Shown: positions 11,646 to 23,312, numbered from the stretch's first letter. The stretch is 64,000 nucleotides of DNA from Alligator mississippiensis (GCF_030867095.1 NC_081824.1:253271956-253335955); one strand, 5' to 3'. Translations and numbers: made by a program. The notes: generated by a model not told the origin, from the letters alone.

Positions 11646-11885
11646 TCAGTTGTCAGGCAGATTATAATGTGTCATATATCCATTGTCTATATTTAATTCA
11701 TGATTTTTAGTATCCAGAAGGCTGATCAAATGGAGTTCATAGGCTCGTCTCTGGGAAGTGTCGTGTAAGTTTCCTTTGAGGATCAGGACGGAGAGATTGG
11801 AGAGATAGTGGCCCTCCTGTGAGAAATGTGCCCCCACCGGTAATTGGGTATTTCTGTCTTTGATAGATTTCTGGTGTGCATTCAT
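11646..11885 (-). pseudogene. PLE GIY-YIG endonuclease C-terminal part
   Basis: 79-residue frame with RMN.H..I....LPV..HF...GH-type spacing: MNAHQKSIKDRN, LPVGAHFSQEGHYLSNL, VLKGNL, RRAYELHLISLL and a terminal DNGYMTHYN. These are the C-terminal landmarks of Penelope-like GIY-YIG domains. The catalytic GIY and YIG strands upstream are not visible, so only the C-terminal part is present. The sister copy at 60945-61025 keeps only the last 25 or so residues. Confidence 0.75.
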
Positions 11886-13950
11886 TCTGGTGCGCAGTTG
11901 TTGCCTATGAACACCATATTCTCAGCTATGGAGCCCTGCTGGGGATTCATGTTGGGTGATGACTGCATCAGCCACTGCGCTGCTACTTGCCCTGTCACTG
12001 TTGGGCCTGTCACTGTTGGGCCCAGAGCCAGCCTGCAAAGCTCCTTGCAGTCCAGACCCAGCCTGGGGGTGCAGGTGAGTTTGACACCTCTAATTTACAT
12101 TATGGAGTTAAAACAAAGACACTTGTTTAATCTGGTATTTAACTCAAGCTGTATCTGCTTCCTTCCCAGATTTGAAGAATGACATCTTTTGTGCCTAAAA
12201 GCAGGTCTAACATTTCTCTCAGCTATAAAATTTGATCCAGAAAAAGATATTACCTAACAGTCCAGCTTTTCACATATTCACTGGACTCTCATGGCTACAA
12301 CACTACAGTACTGCCTCTGTGGTTAAACAAAACCTCCAGAGCCCAAGGTAACACTGGACTGCTGCATTGCAGACTGTTGGTGTGATCGGCTGTTGCTGCA
12401 GTGGCAGCTATTTTTGTGCCCCCTCCCTTCCCCATTTCAGGGTGTTGCCTACCAGTCACCCCCTCAGTTACACTACTGGATACGATCGTTTGCTCCTTCT
12501 GATGGGCAAATTGTGGGCACTTGACTGCCACCAGTAGCCCCAGCACCATTTGTAAAGCCCATTATTTGAACTAGCCACATTATTTGGGGCACAGTTTTCT
12601 GCCCTCCATCCTTGGATAAGCTATTTAGCTGCATTAAATCCCCTCATAAAAAAACAAACCCTCAACCATCCCAACACCAACAGCAGACTGGGCAACACTA
12701 AACTGGTTTGCAAAGGACCTGTAGCATTGTGGGGGTTTTACAGATAAACATCATTACAATCTGTCCATTATAATACAATATGCAAACACAAATGTTACAC
12801 ATGTCAGTCACTTGTCACACACGTCAGTTCCTGCTTCACATGATGACAGGTGTGACCTTTCAGAGAGATGGGTGTCAGAGTAATTCTCCATTTTCCAGCA
12901 GCCTGCTCAAGCCTCACTTCCTATTAGAGGAGAGCAAGCAATACCCTCTGCTAGTCAGTGGTTGTTGCTAATGGCTCCGATCCTGGTATAAGTGGCTCTT
13001 GTATGCTGTGTCTGAGAGCTGGCTGAGAGAAGTGAATGTTGTACAAGGACAAATTTGCAAACATACAAGAGTGTGGCGTGTACAGTAAGACATGAAAGCC
13101 ATTTCTGTTAGGATCTAAAGGTAGACAGCGCATTGAGTGGAGCGGCTCTTCCAAGGACTCCGCCACTGCCCGCCCTCCCACCCAGTGTCTGGTGTATTCT
13201 TCTTATGAAAGGAAAAGCCAAAGGGCAGCTTCTTGTGACTGCTTGTCACAAGTAGCCTCCCACTGAGGGAAGAAAACAATTAAGGCCTCCATTCCCCAAC
13301 AGCCTTGTCCCCTGGTCCTCCTGATTCACTTGGGCTCCTCCACTATACCTTGCTGCTGCAGCTGAAGTGCTTGTTGGTGTGCGCTGCGGAGGAGGTGCTC
13401 AGTCAGGGCCGCAGCCTCAGAGCTCTCCAGAGGTTACTGCTTTGATGACACATTCAAGATAATCTACTTCTGGCAATAGCTTGCCTCAGAGAAGTTAACT
13501 TCTTCCAACTCACTGCATGAAGGGACCCCATATAACAATAAGAAACAAGACCCAGGCAAAATCTGATACAAACTTTTCCCACCGGAGGGTCCAGCTACTG
13601 TTTCACACATCTCTCTACTGTCTAAGAGAGTTTCTGTGATGGCTGGCTGAGGCTCCCCAAGGTGTGCAGATAGACTGAGCACATATAACTCTTCTCCCCA
13701 GCCTCCCTTCAGATCATCAGCAAGGTTAGCGCCCAAAACCATGAGCGCTGAAACCTGCAGCCTCTATCAGCTGAGCAAACACCATTAGTTAACTGTTCCC
13801 CTATAGGTGCCCTAGCCACCAGGAAGAGACAGGCTGGAATACATTTATCTCATGCTACTCCCTCAGCAGAGCTTGGGTAGTGTTTTGGGAGGCCAGCCTT
13901 TTGTGCCAGCCTTTCACTAGTTGAAGGGTCCTAGGCTAAAAGAAAAGCTG
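11886..13950. other. No recognisable feature
   Basis: Contains a small direct repeat 'cctgtcactgttgggc' (11990-12022) and no identifiable gene. A 92-residue minus ORF (13464-13742) has no recognised domain. Confidence 0.4.
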
Positions 13951-13957
13951 GTTCAGT

Positions 13958-14563
13958 GAAGGACAGGTCCAGAACACAACTAGAGAAGCTACAGAGAAGG
14001 GCAAGAAGAGAAGTGTTATGAAGGGGTTTTCACATGTGGAGTGACTAGAGAGGCTAGGCCTATTCTATTTAGAAAAGAGATGCTTGACGGGGGACATGAT
14101 AAGGGTTTACAAAATGCTAAATGGTGAAGAGAAAGTAAATAAGGATTTATTATTTGCTATCTTGCACAGTACAAGAACTAGGAGTCATAAAACGAAACTA
14201 GTAGGTAGTACATTTAAAAGTAACAAAAGGAAGTTCTCTCACAAAACATCTGGAACTCATTGCCACAAGATGCTGTGGAAGCTGACAGTTTAGCCAGGTT
14301 GAAAAAAGGGATTGGACACATTCTTGAAGGAAAGAGGCATCAGTAGCTATTGAGCATGGAAGCTAGAGATACAGCCTCCAAATCAAAACTTCCATGATTC
14401 TAAATGCTGGAGGCTACAAGTGAGAGAGGAACAGTGGAAAAAACCCTGGCCATACCCAGTTTAATTTCCCTTTCAGTATCCACTCTTTGCCTGTGCATGA
14501 CACAGGAGACCTGGCAAGATGGACCTATGATCTGACCCAGAAAACAGCAGTTCTTATGTTCTA
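13958..14563 (+). mobile_element. Old CR1-group LINE 3' part
   Basis: Decayed frame with REVL..GVFTCGV, LERLGLFYLEKR, GDMIRVYKMLNGEEKVNKDLLF and TRTRSHKTKL. These are the C-terminal landmarks of an older CR1/L3-like subfamily. The tail 'tggacctatgatctgacccag', then 'cagttcttatgttct', is the characteristic 3' end. Frameshifts are present. Confidence 0.82.
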
Positions 14564-15585
14564 GTAGCACATTATTCCTTAGAAATGTTCAACAAATGGA
14601 GATGGTTAAGGGCATTATGAAATGTGTTAGTAAATGCAGCAAACCCTAGAAACAAGCAAGTGTCATCGCTTAATAATGCTGTGAGATCATACCACTCCCA
14701 TCCCAACACACTGGAGGTCAGTGAAAGCCAACAAATTCCTTTATCCCTTCAGTTTTATCACACAAAGATAAAATTGCAAGCTTAGGGCCTCCCCAAGGAA
14801 TTTCTTTGGGGCTGTCAGAAAGTGATTTTGGGGCACTGTTCTCAGATACAGTGCATCCTCAATTCCTCCTGCAGTGAATGGGAAATCCAGATGCTTAGCA
14901 CCTCTGAAAATCAAGTTTTCCTTTTGATGGCTAAGGATGGATAAAATATCTAACCACTGAAACCTCTGAAAACATTTGACTTCATCTCTGTGTGCCAGGC
15001 TGACCCATCGGACTGGGTGTTCATTGGTTTATTTGACCATTTACATGCAAGAGCCATAGAAATGTTTGTAAACCAAAAAGGTCAGAATATCCAACTGTGA
15101 AAGAGAAGGAAAGAAGCTGCTGGCAATATTCAGCTTAGAAACATTAATGTCAGGAAACAAAGCAGACGAGTAGTTGCAATTCCACATTGAGTGATTTGCC
15201 ATCAGGGAACAAGCACTGCAGGAAAGGGAGCTCAGTGATAATGGCTAGGCAAGGTCAGCAGAAAGCTACATGAAGCACTGCTGGGTAGCCTAGGACAGTT
15301 AGGTACGGGACATGAAAGGGAATGTTTCCAACAGCCAAACATATTGGAGGTGACAGGGGAAATGAAACATGAGCAGGAGGAAATAATGGAAGAGTCATCA
15401 CCAGAGAAGAACAGGAAAGGAGGACACATAGGCTGGACCTGGGATTGCATCCAAGGGTCATTGGAAGGTGGACACAGGGAGGCAGTTTGCAGTGGAAGAA
15501 CAGCAATCTGTTTCCTAGCCGCAAATGGGGAGGTTCATCTGGACCTACAAGGTGAGTGGCTCTCGCCTCACCATACTCAAAGTTT
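14564..15585. other. No gene; one short palindrome
   Basis: A 21-bp near-palindrome CCCCAAGGAATTTCTTTGGGG lies at about 14793-14813. Nothing else recognised. The 146-residue minus ORF at 15255-15695 overlaps a MITE and is not exon-like. Confidence 0.4.
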
Positions 15586-15590
15586 AGAGT

Positions 15591-15805
15591 GGTGGTGAGC
15601 AACGTTTGGGAAGAGGGAGCCACTTTAATAGAGCTTAGCTCCAAGCACGGGCTGCTTCCAACTTGGCCACTGCAGTCACTGCCCTTCCCCACCACCCTGC
15701 AGCGCCACCACCATCTCTTTTACCTCCCACTTTGCTGCCACATGGGGGAATCCCCCTTCTGAAATGCCACAGCAGCCCTCCTGCAGCCAAGGTTGCTGAC
15801 CCTGG
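15591..15805. mobile_element. hAT-like MITE
   Basis: Inverted termini: left ggtggtgagcaacgtttgg, right complement ccagggtcagcaaccttgg. TTTAGA flanks both sides (15583 and 15806), suggesting an eroded 8-bp duplication. Interior is C-rich with a CCACC run. Confidence 0.65.
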
Positions 15806-15865
15806 TTTAGAAAGTAAATGTGTGGGTCACTGAACTGGCACGTGTGTCTTTAATGAAATGGCTAT

Positions 15866-16649
15866 TAGAGGTGTGCAAAATTTCACCGGGCGTTTCGCTT
15901 CGATGCTGTTTCGGCTCATTTTGAGCTCAAAACAGCAAAATCAAAATTAAACGAAAGGCTTCAAAACAGCCTCAAAATGAAATAAGGGCACTTGAAACAT
16001 TTTGCAAGTTTTGAAACGTTTTGAGTTTCAAAGCTGGGCTTGCTTGAAGGGAAACAGAAACTAAGGCGAGGGAGGGGCATGAGGAGGGAAGGACTACTCT
16101 GATACTGACATGTGTAGCTGGGCAGTGACTGTGATTCTTCCCTGACGTCCCTTCCAATCCCAGTGCTCTGGGGGAGGGATGGAAAAACAGTTGCACCTTA
16201 ACACACACACAGTCACACATGTCACAAGTTTTGCCTGTCAACAGCTTGAGGTGAAGTTTCCCAGAAATCCCTGCATCTATCTCCTTGAAACTTGGCAGGC
16301 TTTGTGGCTTCAGCAGGGGCTAGCATGCCTGCAGTTTTCACCCCACTGCACTTTAACACACACATGTGACATGAGTTTTGCTTTCAAGACTTTAATGTGC
16401 AGTTTCCCAGAAATCCCTGCACCATCCCTGCAAGTTTAATCCAAATCAGGCAAGAAATGACAAAGTTATTGGCATTTTCGTGCTTCCCCAGTATAGCCTA
16501 TGGGCAAAACGTTGAAACAGCGAAACAGTTTCAATGAAATGAATCAAAATAGCGCTTTCAAAACGAAACAAAACTCAAAACGAAACACTGTCCTGTTGAA
16601 ACAGCAAAATGGAAGTTGAAACAAAATGGTGCTGTTTCACACAGCCCTA
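15866..16649. mobile_element. hAT MITE with perfect 8-bp TSD
   Basis: Flanked by ATGGCTAT on both sides (15858-15865 and 16650-16657). Termini TAGAGGTGTGCAAAA and (complement of right) TAGGGCTGTGTGAAA. The ends are rich in GTTTCAAAACG-type motifs, and the interior holds two diverged copies of a phrase with 'ttcccagaaatccctgca' (about 16257 and 16402). No transposase. Confidence 0.9.
16257..16445 (+). repeat. Internal diverged direct repeat of the hAT MITE
   Basis: Two copies about 145 bp apart each contain 'ttaacacacaca', then a phrase near 'gacatgagttttgc' and 'gtttcccagaaatccctgca'. Confidence 0.7.
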
Positions 16650-16859
16650 ATGGCTATAACATGATTTGCTGTGGCAACAAGTGACAGGCCTTAAGCTACA
16701 AGTAACAGACATTTTTAGAACCCACAAAATCCCAACACAAATTCTCCCGCGGACAACCCATCTGCTCGTGAATGAGAATCAAAGGTCTGCGTCCATCTCT
16801 TCACACCAGCTCCTACCAGACTCCTGTCACAACCCAAGGGTGTGATTTTGTTTTGTGTG

Positions 16860-17070
16860 TGCTTTGGCACCACTGAATTATTTTCCCGCCGTTTTGGAGC
16901 TTTCTTTGCAGGGCGCATTTCTTCTTTGCAGCATAGAAATGCACGTTGCAAGGAGTTCCCGCCATTTGTATTAAAATTCGAGTCCCATTATTGGCTTGTG
17001 TTAAAATATTCCCACATGGCGGCTAGCGATTGGCTTGCTAGCCGTATAAGAGGCTTGAGTGGTTTCCGCC
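16860..17070 (+). promoter_or_regulatory. CpG-rich putative promoter
   Basis: Motifs read directly: TTCCCGCC twice (about 16884 and 16957, E2F-like), inverted CCAAT boxes (ATTGG) at 16990 and 17029, ATGGCGGC (YY1-like) at 17016, and a TATA-like GTATAAGAGG at about 17044. E2F sites plus paired NF-Y sites are common in cell-cycle promoters, but the gene is unidentified. CpG density rises sharply here and stays high to about 17.66 kb. Confidence 0.6.
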
Positions 17071-17071
17071 C

Positions 17072-17485
17072 AAGTTGGAGGACTCCACAACCATCTGGAG
17101 AGAGAAAAAGAGCAAGAGGAGGGCTTCACGTTTTGTGAAGCACTCTAAGCACTGCGGAGCCTATTGGACCCAGCGTGAATATCAAGAAGGCAACAGGGGT
17201 CTGATCAGCCTCTAGCCTCTCCCTGTCGCCAAGCGCAATCCTTGACGTATCCCTCTTCCCTGCGCGCAAGTTCCACAGAGCCTAGCAAACTTTGTGTGAG
17301 TCTATTCAGAGCTCTCTACTTTGAGTACTTTCTTCGGTTGGCGCGACGGGCTCGCGGTTTAGAGCCTCCAACTGGATGGGCTAGAAGAATGTTCACGGGA
17401 AGGAACTCTAGTCCGCCTCTCTTCTTTTCTATCTGTAACCGCAACTCAAGCAAGTTTTCCTGCCTGCACCGCCACCATCTTCGGT
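17072..17485 (+). other. Putative non-coding first exon with splice donor
   Basis: Starts about 25-30 bp after the TATA-like element and ends at a strong donor GT|GTAAGT (intron begins at 17486). A further ATTGG lies at 17163 and a CRE-like TTGACGTA at 17242. No long ATG frame spans it: an upstream ATG at 17016 gives 40 codons and stops. It therefore looks like 5' UTR or lncRNA exon. No convincing downstream coding exon was recognised, so the intron would be long. Confidence 0.4.
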
Positions 17486-18800
17486 GTAAGTAAACTAATC
17501 TTGAATCAACCATTACGCGTCCGTGCCTAATTCTAGCGTGTCGCCTGCTTTCTCCGACCCAGCGTGCCCGGGCTGCTGGCCACAGCCCATGTAGCGCAAA
17601 AAAGGGCCCGGATTGCTCCCGGCCCGCACAACTCCAATCAGCCAGGGTCATTTGTTGCTGCAAAAGATGAAATGTTAATCATCTGCCTTGACAGTGGCTG
17701 AGTCTATGTCTTAACTCATGTTGGTACTTGCCATTTTGTCTTGCACTCCAATAGGGAGAGGGACCATTGTTGGATGAATCTGAAACCCAGAAGATGTGGA
17801 CTGGACAAGTGACTGGTGAGCCTGGAAGTGACTAAGGAACTTAAAAATGCAGCATACAAGTGTTTCTCCCCTTCACGCCATTGTCTGGGGCCACCCAACC
17901 TTAAATAGCAGCACTGGCTTATGGGAAATTTGGCCCTGTAGCTATTGAGCTGTTCCAAAGAAAATGTAAGATGTTCACTTAGCAAAGCAAAATGAAACAA
18001 AATCTTTCTTCTATTGGCTTTTTTTCTCTGAATGAGGCATAGTTTAGTCTACTGATTGCAAGCCAGTGCTCAAATACTCCACAGACGTTTCCCATTACCG
18101 AGACAGCTTCTTGTCCTCCAAGACTCCTGTGAACCTAGCCTGAAAGAGAAGCTGATGTGGTGGGTAGACAGAGACCCTTTTCCAGACTGCTGACAAGAGC
18201 TGGCTGCTTTAAAGCACTGCAGAATACTGCTGAGACCACCCAAACGGACATGTTCTCACAGGGGTAGGAGCGGAAATGTATCTGGGGGAAGTGGGGGAGC
18301 TGGCACTTGCATGAATGCACTTCACATTCATCTAAACTGCCCAGCAAATTAACTCTGTTGAGATATAATTATACAGCATGAAATACACCCAGGAGAGATA
18401 GGAGACAATCATGACTGTTCATTGGTTCTACAGCATCTAGCACAAGAGAGCCCTTGTGTCGCTGTCCTCAGACACGTTCATATTTTGTAAGAGAAAATAG
18501 CTCTTTCCTATCTTGGGGGTTGGATTGCCCTGATTTTTGGAAACCACCTGGAAAAGGGGAGGGAAGAGGAGGAGAAAAAAGCTCCCCTCTCCAATTGCTC
18601 TCCAAACTGGCAGGGGTGGCACAGGGGCTCGATTCTGGAGTGGTGCCAGCACTTTATTCCAGAAATCAGCCACAGAAACATTATCTGGCTCCACTCCCAC
18701 CCCTCCTCTCCTCTCAGCACAGCTACAGAGGGAGCTCTGGGCCCCCCTGCAGCTTCCCAGCCGCAGCTGTATCACATTCCAGCCAGATTGTGTAGGTAAA
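17486..18800. other. CpG-rich shoulder, then featureless
   Basis: CpG-rich to about 17660. After that no exon, RNA or repeat was recognised. The overlapping ORFs at 18437-18821 on both strands have no domain. Confidence 0.35.
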
Positions 18801-18804
18801 TTCA

Positions 18805-18990
18805 GGGCCTTGTCTACATAACAGAGCTGCAGGATTGCCCTAACTTTGGACTGATTCTAAACTGGCTTAGTTAAGGAGTGCAAGCCAGTGTGAGGACACA
18901 CTTACCTCAGCATAAAACTGGCTTGCTTCACTTTAGCCCAAGTTGGTTAAAGTAACACTGAAATAAGACACCAGCATCCGTGTACGGGTT
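18805..18990. mobile_element. Possible DNA-transposon fragment
   Basis: 'gggccttgtctacataacag' at the left and 'atccgtgtacggg' at the right resemble ends of non-autonomous DNA elements. Repeated aaactggctt/gccagttt phrases occur inside. No target duplication identified. Confidence 0.3.
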
Positions 18991-19519
18991 TGCACCACAT
19001 GAGCTAAACTCATTTAAAAATTGCACTTGGTTGCAGCCACCTTGTATAGACTGTAGCCAAGAGAATAGCAGCACTGCCCAGCACCAGCTCTGTCTGCTTA
19101 TGCCATGGAGCCGCATTAGCTCAGAGCCAGGGCAGATCAGAGCCCACGAGCTGGTAGGGTGCAGGAAAGGGTCTTCTCGGTGCATGGATCCCACCAGGAA
19201 TTATCCAACCACCGCTGTTCTTCCTCTTTCTCAATTTGAAGTTACGTATCAAACAAATGCCCTTGTCTGCATGTCATTCACACTGTATACACTGGAGACA
19301 GACCTGACCAGAAGCTTTCTTAATCACATGGTTCAATTTTGTTCTAGTTTAATTAAAATCAGGACAGCCTTCATGTGTTTATGGGAACTGTTGTGTTTTT
19401 TTTTCACTTTTGGGAACAATTTCTCTTGAATTTGCCCCTTCTCTTCTGTCTGGCATTTCTGCTCCCTGCATGTTACAATGAAGGGCATAGTCATGACTTC
19501 AGCCTCATTGCCCTCAGGC

Positions 19520-19605
19520 CTAAAGGGACTAGGTGAGGATTGGGAACCAGGAGATTCCAGCTCTGCCACTTGTTGACTGAATGACCTTGGGCACATCATT
19601 TGTAG
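19520..19605 (+). mobile_element. MIR SINE core fragment
   Basis: The phrase 'gaaccaggagattccagctc', then 'tgccacttgttgactgaatg' and 'accttgggcacatca', follows the MIR/CORE-SINE central block (ggttctagtcccagctctgccac, then gtgaccttgggcaagtca). An ancient SINE shared by amniotes. Confidence 0.85.
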
Positions 19606-21555
19606 TCTATGCTAACAGTTAGAGTTGGCTCCAGGGTTGTCCTCCAGCCCACATCCACCAAGCATCTGCACCATAAACCCCACAGCCTGGCTCCTAGTGA
19701 CTGTTCAGCCTGACTCTGGCAGTTCTGCTAAACTTCAGGGTCAGAGACTGACTTGTGCCATGCTCCCCCCTTTCTGCAAAGTGTTTGGCTCTGACCAGGC
19801 CCTTTGCCTGTAGGAGTCTCGTGATTCCCTCTCTGCCTTCTGGCCCTTCTGTGTCTCATTTTATCTCTTTATTGCCCATAAGCAGAGATAAACCCAGGAG
19901 TGACAAGTGGCTTTCAGACCAGTTCCTAGAGTGGCTCCCCTTCATATGGCAGAAAGGACTTGGGACATATCTCCATACTGCACTCAAGAAACAAGTAGTG
20001 CAATGTGGACAGCCTTGGTGTGGACTACAAGATGTGAGGGAAGTGTGGCTCAGAGGATGATTCTTGGGTTTAGTCTTAAATGTCAGCACAGAAGTGCCCC
20101 TTTGGCCAGGTTTTTTAAGTACTTGAGAGCTTCACAAGCTGGATAAGCACTTGTCAGATTTTATGAAGCAGCTAAGTGAAAATCAGGTGCTGTCAGTACT
20201 GGGGAGAGCTCTGGGCCTGGGCAGAGGTACCACTCCAAGGACCTGGGAAACTTCAAGGATAAAACTGAGATGTTTGCAGAGTACAGGCACCTCCAGCACT
20301 AGTGACCTTGCTTAGTCACTGCCTATTTTGACTAAGACTCCTACTAAATGCCATATTAGATACCCAAGTCCATTATTGGCCCATAGTGGCTAGTTACAAC
20401 TGATTCTAGAATTGTACATGTAAACCCTGATAGGCTAAGCTTTCTGCAGGCTGAATGATCCAAAACCAACTGAGAATACTTCCTGCAAAAATAAAAGCAT
20501 TAATTTTATCCTATCAATTCCTCCTCTGAGCTTGGTTTCATTAATAGTAGATGAAGATGCATCCCCCCACACAGAGACACAGAACAAGTCCCCACTGCTT
20601 GATATTCTCTTACTGTATGCTTGGTATGAAGAGGGTCATATATCTCAATCCTCTTTACAGTAGCAGTATGCTTCAGACAAGAAAAACCAACCAATTAACC
20701 AAAAATAATGTCACAGGGTTTCACCTTGTTCCTCTGTCTTCTTTCTGGGGTTATTTCTTGTTTTTCCTTTCCCAGCTAACAAGACAGTAAATAAAATTTT
20801 AAAAACGTTCTCACTGCTTTGTTCAAAGCCAGGGCAAAGATCAGTCAGCTTCTCCAAAGTAACAGTGAGTCTCCTCCCTTTTACGAGCACTGCCTGAGTG
20901 AAGTCTTTTCTGAACAGATGAGACACTCTGCTAAGGAGGTGATAGATCACTTGTCAGTTCAAACATGTTTAAGCCGCAGTGTAGGAAGCCCAAAGAAAGA
21001 CATCAGATTCTGGCAAAGAGGAAGCAAGACTGGGGGAAAAACAAGAGAGAAGACAAACCAGCGATGTTTGAAAACATAGAACTCAGGCAGATAAATTAAG
21101 AATTCACATCTGGTGGGCTATATTAAAGAACGTACAGGGTGGGATAGATGATAAGTACCAGGGGAAGTGAGGAATGGAAAAAGCCTTATCTGTCCCTACA
21201 AGGTTCTGTTTGTTAACCAAGACAGTAGCTAACAGAACAGTGCCCGTGTGCTGAAGATCAGATGTGGGCCAGATTAAACAGTGCTTTCCTCCTCGCAGTT
21301 TTATTTTTAAAAAATTGGCTTTAATCACTTGTCCCTGTAAAAATCACAGCCCTTCTCTCAGCCCACCCCATGTTGAGTTGTATTAACATCTCTCTGCTCA
21401 CATGAATGACAATAAATATAATCAGGTTATCTCGTGACAATACAGATGAAAGAAGCGTAAAGAAAGAATAACCCATGCAGAGACATCTGTCTTAATATGC
21501 AGAGCGTTCAAATGATGAATCTAAGGTGTGAGCTGCCTCATTCCTTTCAATGATG
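19606..21555. other. No recognisable feature
   Basis: No gene, RNA or clear repeat. Short unrelated ORFs only. Confidence 0.4.
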
Positions 21556-21563
21556 CTTTAAGT

Positions 21564-21795
21564 CAGGGCTGTCCTACTTGGGCACATGCAGGGCCAACAT
21601 GTGGTGTGGGCCATATGCTGAGAGGATGGGCCCCAGGATCCCAGCCCCCTGCTCTGTAGGCTGCACCAGGGACACCCCCCTGCCACCCTGAGCACAGTCC
21701 CTTGCCAAGTGGCTGGCAACTGTAGGGGCCTGTGGGCCTATGTTAGCTGCTTGAGGACTGTATGCAGCCTGTGGGTCACCAGCTGGCCAGGCCTG
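21564..21795. mobile_element. hAT MITE with 8-bp TSD
   Basis: Flanks CTTTAAGT (21556-21563) and CTTTAAAT (21796-21803), 7 of 8 identical. Termini CAGGGCTGTCCTACTT and complement CAGGCCTGGCCAGCTG. The 232-bp interior is GC-rich with no coding capacity. Confidence 0.85.
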
Positions 21796-22047
21796 CTTTA
21801 AATGGTAGCATTGTTATCTGTTTGACTGCTCCTCCAGCACGTCAGGAAGGAGAAGACATGCCATATTGGGAAAAGCTACAGCAACATTTCCTGACAGAAG
21901 CAAACACAAAGGGCCTGCTAGGGGCCTGCAGAGGGAGGGCCTTTAATAACACACGGTGAGACTGAAAAGGGTGGGGTGGGATCACATTTTTTTTTTATTT
22001 TCCTGAAGGGAGCTTGGCTTTTCAGCAGTCCTGAATTAAACATAAAA

Positions 22048-22130
22048 AGACAGCAGAGGGCACACTATAATCACAAGTAACAGCATAGCTTGGATGTCGT
22101 TTGTAATGTAGACCAGCAAAGGGCGCGCAC
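22048..22130 (+). promoter_or_regulatory. Two CTCF-like motifs in tandem
   Basis: ACAGCAGAGGGCAC near 22050 and CCAGCAAAGGGCGC near 22114, same orientation. Each differs by about one base from the CCASYAGRKGGCRS core. Pattern match only. Confidence 0.4.
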
Positions 22131-22589
22131 ACAATCATCTGACTGCACATCTCCTTTGCTGTACGGGGTGTGGTTTAGTAGAAGGCAAATATCCAGCAGC
22201 CAAGAGAACAAAGGAAGGGTAGAGAGTACTGAGGAACAAGAGTATGTGATTTAAAATTATAAAAAAACTGGATCCCCTGGAAGGATACCACAATGTGATC
22301 CTATAATTAATGACTGTGTCATACTACAGACATTATGAGCCAAATAAAGGTAGCACAAACTATCTGGATTCTGGCATTTCCTAACTGTAGAGGGCTTGAC
22401 TTTGCAACCTTAATGATGTTGTGCTAGTGTAGTTTTTGCATCTAATTTCCTAGGCTTTTTTAAAACAACAATCTGAATCTCCCTCACACCCCAAACCTTC
22501 CATCCCGTGGCATCCTTGCCCTTTCTTTACACGCACAAAACACACATTTCCATTTCTACCTAGGAGAACGTTTACAATCTCTGCTGTCT

Positions 22590-22740
22590 CCTATGCCTGA
22601 TGAAAGGTGTGTGCACCCGACGGCTTGCAAATAAATAATTTGTTTGCAAATATCTAGTTGGCCTAATAAAAGATACCACCTCTTCCATGAGTTTTGATTA
22701 TTTTGCCTGTAGACCATTACGGCTACAACCTGGATACAAA
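22590..22740 (+). mobile_element. Penelope-like element tail
   Basis: CTGATGA (22597-22603), helix GGTG/CACC, then GACG in place of GAAA. After that come 'ggcttgcaaataaataattt', 'gttggcctaataaaagatac' and a terminal 'ccattacggctacaacctgg'. Same order as the copies at 11.5 and 60.7 kb. The ribozyme-like core has lost its GAAA. Confidence 0.75.
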
Positions 22741-22800
22741 ACACACAACCACAACTTGGATACAAATATCCACAACCTGGATACAAAACACACCTCTGAA
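22741..22800 (+). repeat. Short tandem repeat beside PLE end
   Basis: Three copies of a 'cacaacctggatacaaa'-type unit (about 22731, 22750, 22771), apparently expanded from the last bases of the PLE tail. Confidence 0.75.
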
Positions 22801-22994
22801 CTTGAACTAGTGGAGCAATTGAGAGCAGCAGTAGGTTGTGATTATCTATGTGGACCAGCACTAGAAAGGGATGAAACACGAGCAAGTTTCCCTGCTATCT
22901 GCTGACAGTGGCAGCAGGGTGAGACTTGTGAATCTGGCAGTCCCTGACAGACACTGAAGAAGAGGGTTGTCTAGTAGGCACAAGCTATTTTGTT

Positions 22995-23210
22995 TGTTCC
23001 CCATGAATGTGATATATCCTTCCCCATCCTTTCCAGTCCTGTCTCTTCCCCACCCCTGGCTCCTTTTCCCAGTCATGTTCTTATCTCAGTTTCAGTCCTC
23101 AGGCTTCTCTGCCCAGTTTCCATGCCCAGCCAGTCCCAGTCTTCCAAACTAGCCTTCATCACTCTCCTTGTCTCTCTCTTTCACTCCCAGTTCCAGTCTT
23201 CTTACTCAGT
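22995..23210. repeat. Pyrimidine-rich low-complexity block
   Basis: Runs of ccagtt, ccagtc and ctctctct on the + strand. Similar in style to 26020-26440, possibly pieces of one degenerate repeat. Confidence 0.5.
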
Positions 23211-23224
23211 GGGTACATCTACAC

Positions 23225-23312
23225 ATACTATTAATGAGAGTTAATTTATTAATTTACTAATAAATTAATAAATTAATAAATAAAAAATTATTAATTATTA
23301 ATTAATTAATTA
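23225..23312. repeat. AT-rich (TTAAT/AATTA)n tract
   Basis: Near-pure A/T with ttaatt and aataaatta units, ending exactly where CR1 homology starts. 'ggtacatctacacatac' to its left resembles a palindromic-MITE terminus, so this may be the inside of such a MITE. Confidence 0.8.

Larger units (their letters stand above)
11465..11885 (-). mobile_element. Penelope-like element, 3' end
   Basis: Minus strand: the end of a GIY-YIG endonuclease frame (11885-11646) followed by a 3' untranslated tail carrying a hammerhead-like core (11540-11565) and a conserved terminal phrase 'taataaaagatatca'. Three related tails occur at 22.6, 35.5 and 60.7 kb. This order (endonuclease, then ribozyme-bearing pseudo-LTR) is that described for Penelope-like retroelements. 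The left end continues to about 11465. Confidence 0.8.

Noticed and set aside
13464..13742. 92-residue minus ORF with balanced composition
   Set aside because: Looks somewhat protein-like, but no domain, splice sites or homologue could be recognised; kept as unsupported.
15255..15695. 146-residue minus ORF
   Set aside because: Runs across a MITE boundary and has no recognisable domain.
17016..17138. 40-codon ATG frame in the promoter
   Set aside because: The ATGGCGGC is better explained as a YY1-like motif upstream of the likely start site; -3 is not a purine.
17316..17663. 115-residue minus ORF over the CpG-rich block
   Set aside because: Arg/Trp-rich frame explained by CpG composition; no motif, and the splice donor and promoter motifs point to the + strand.
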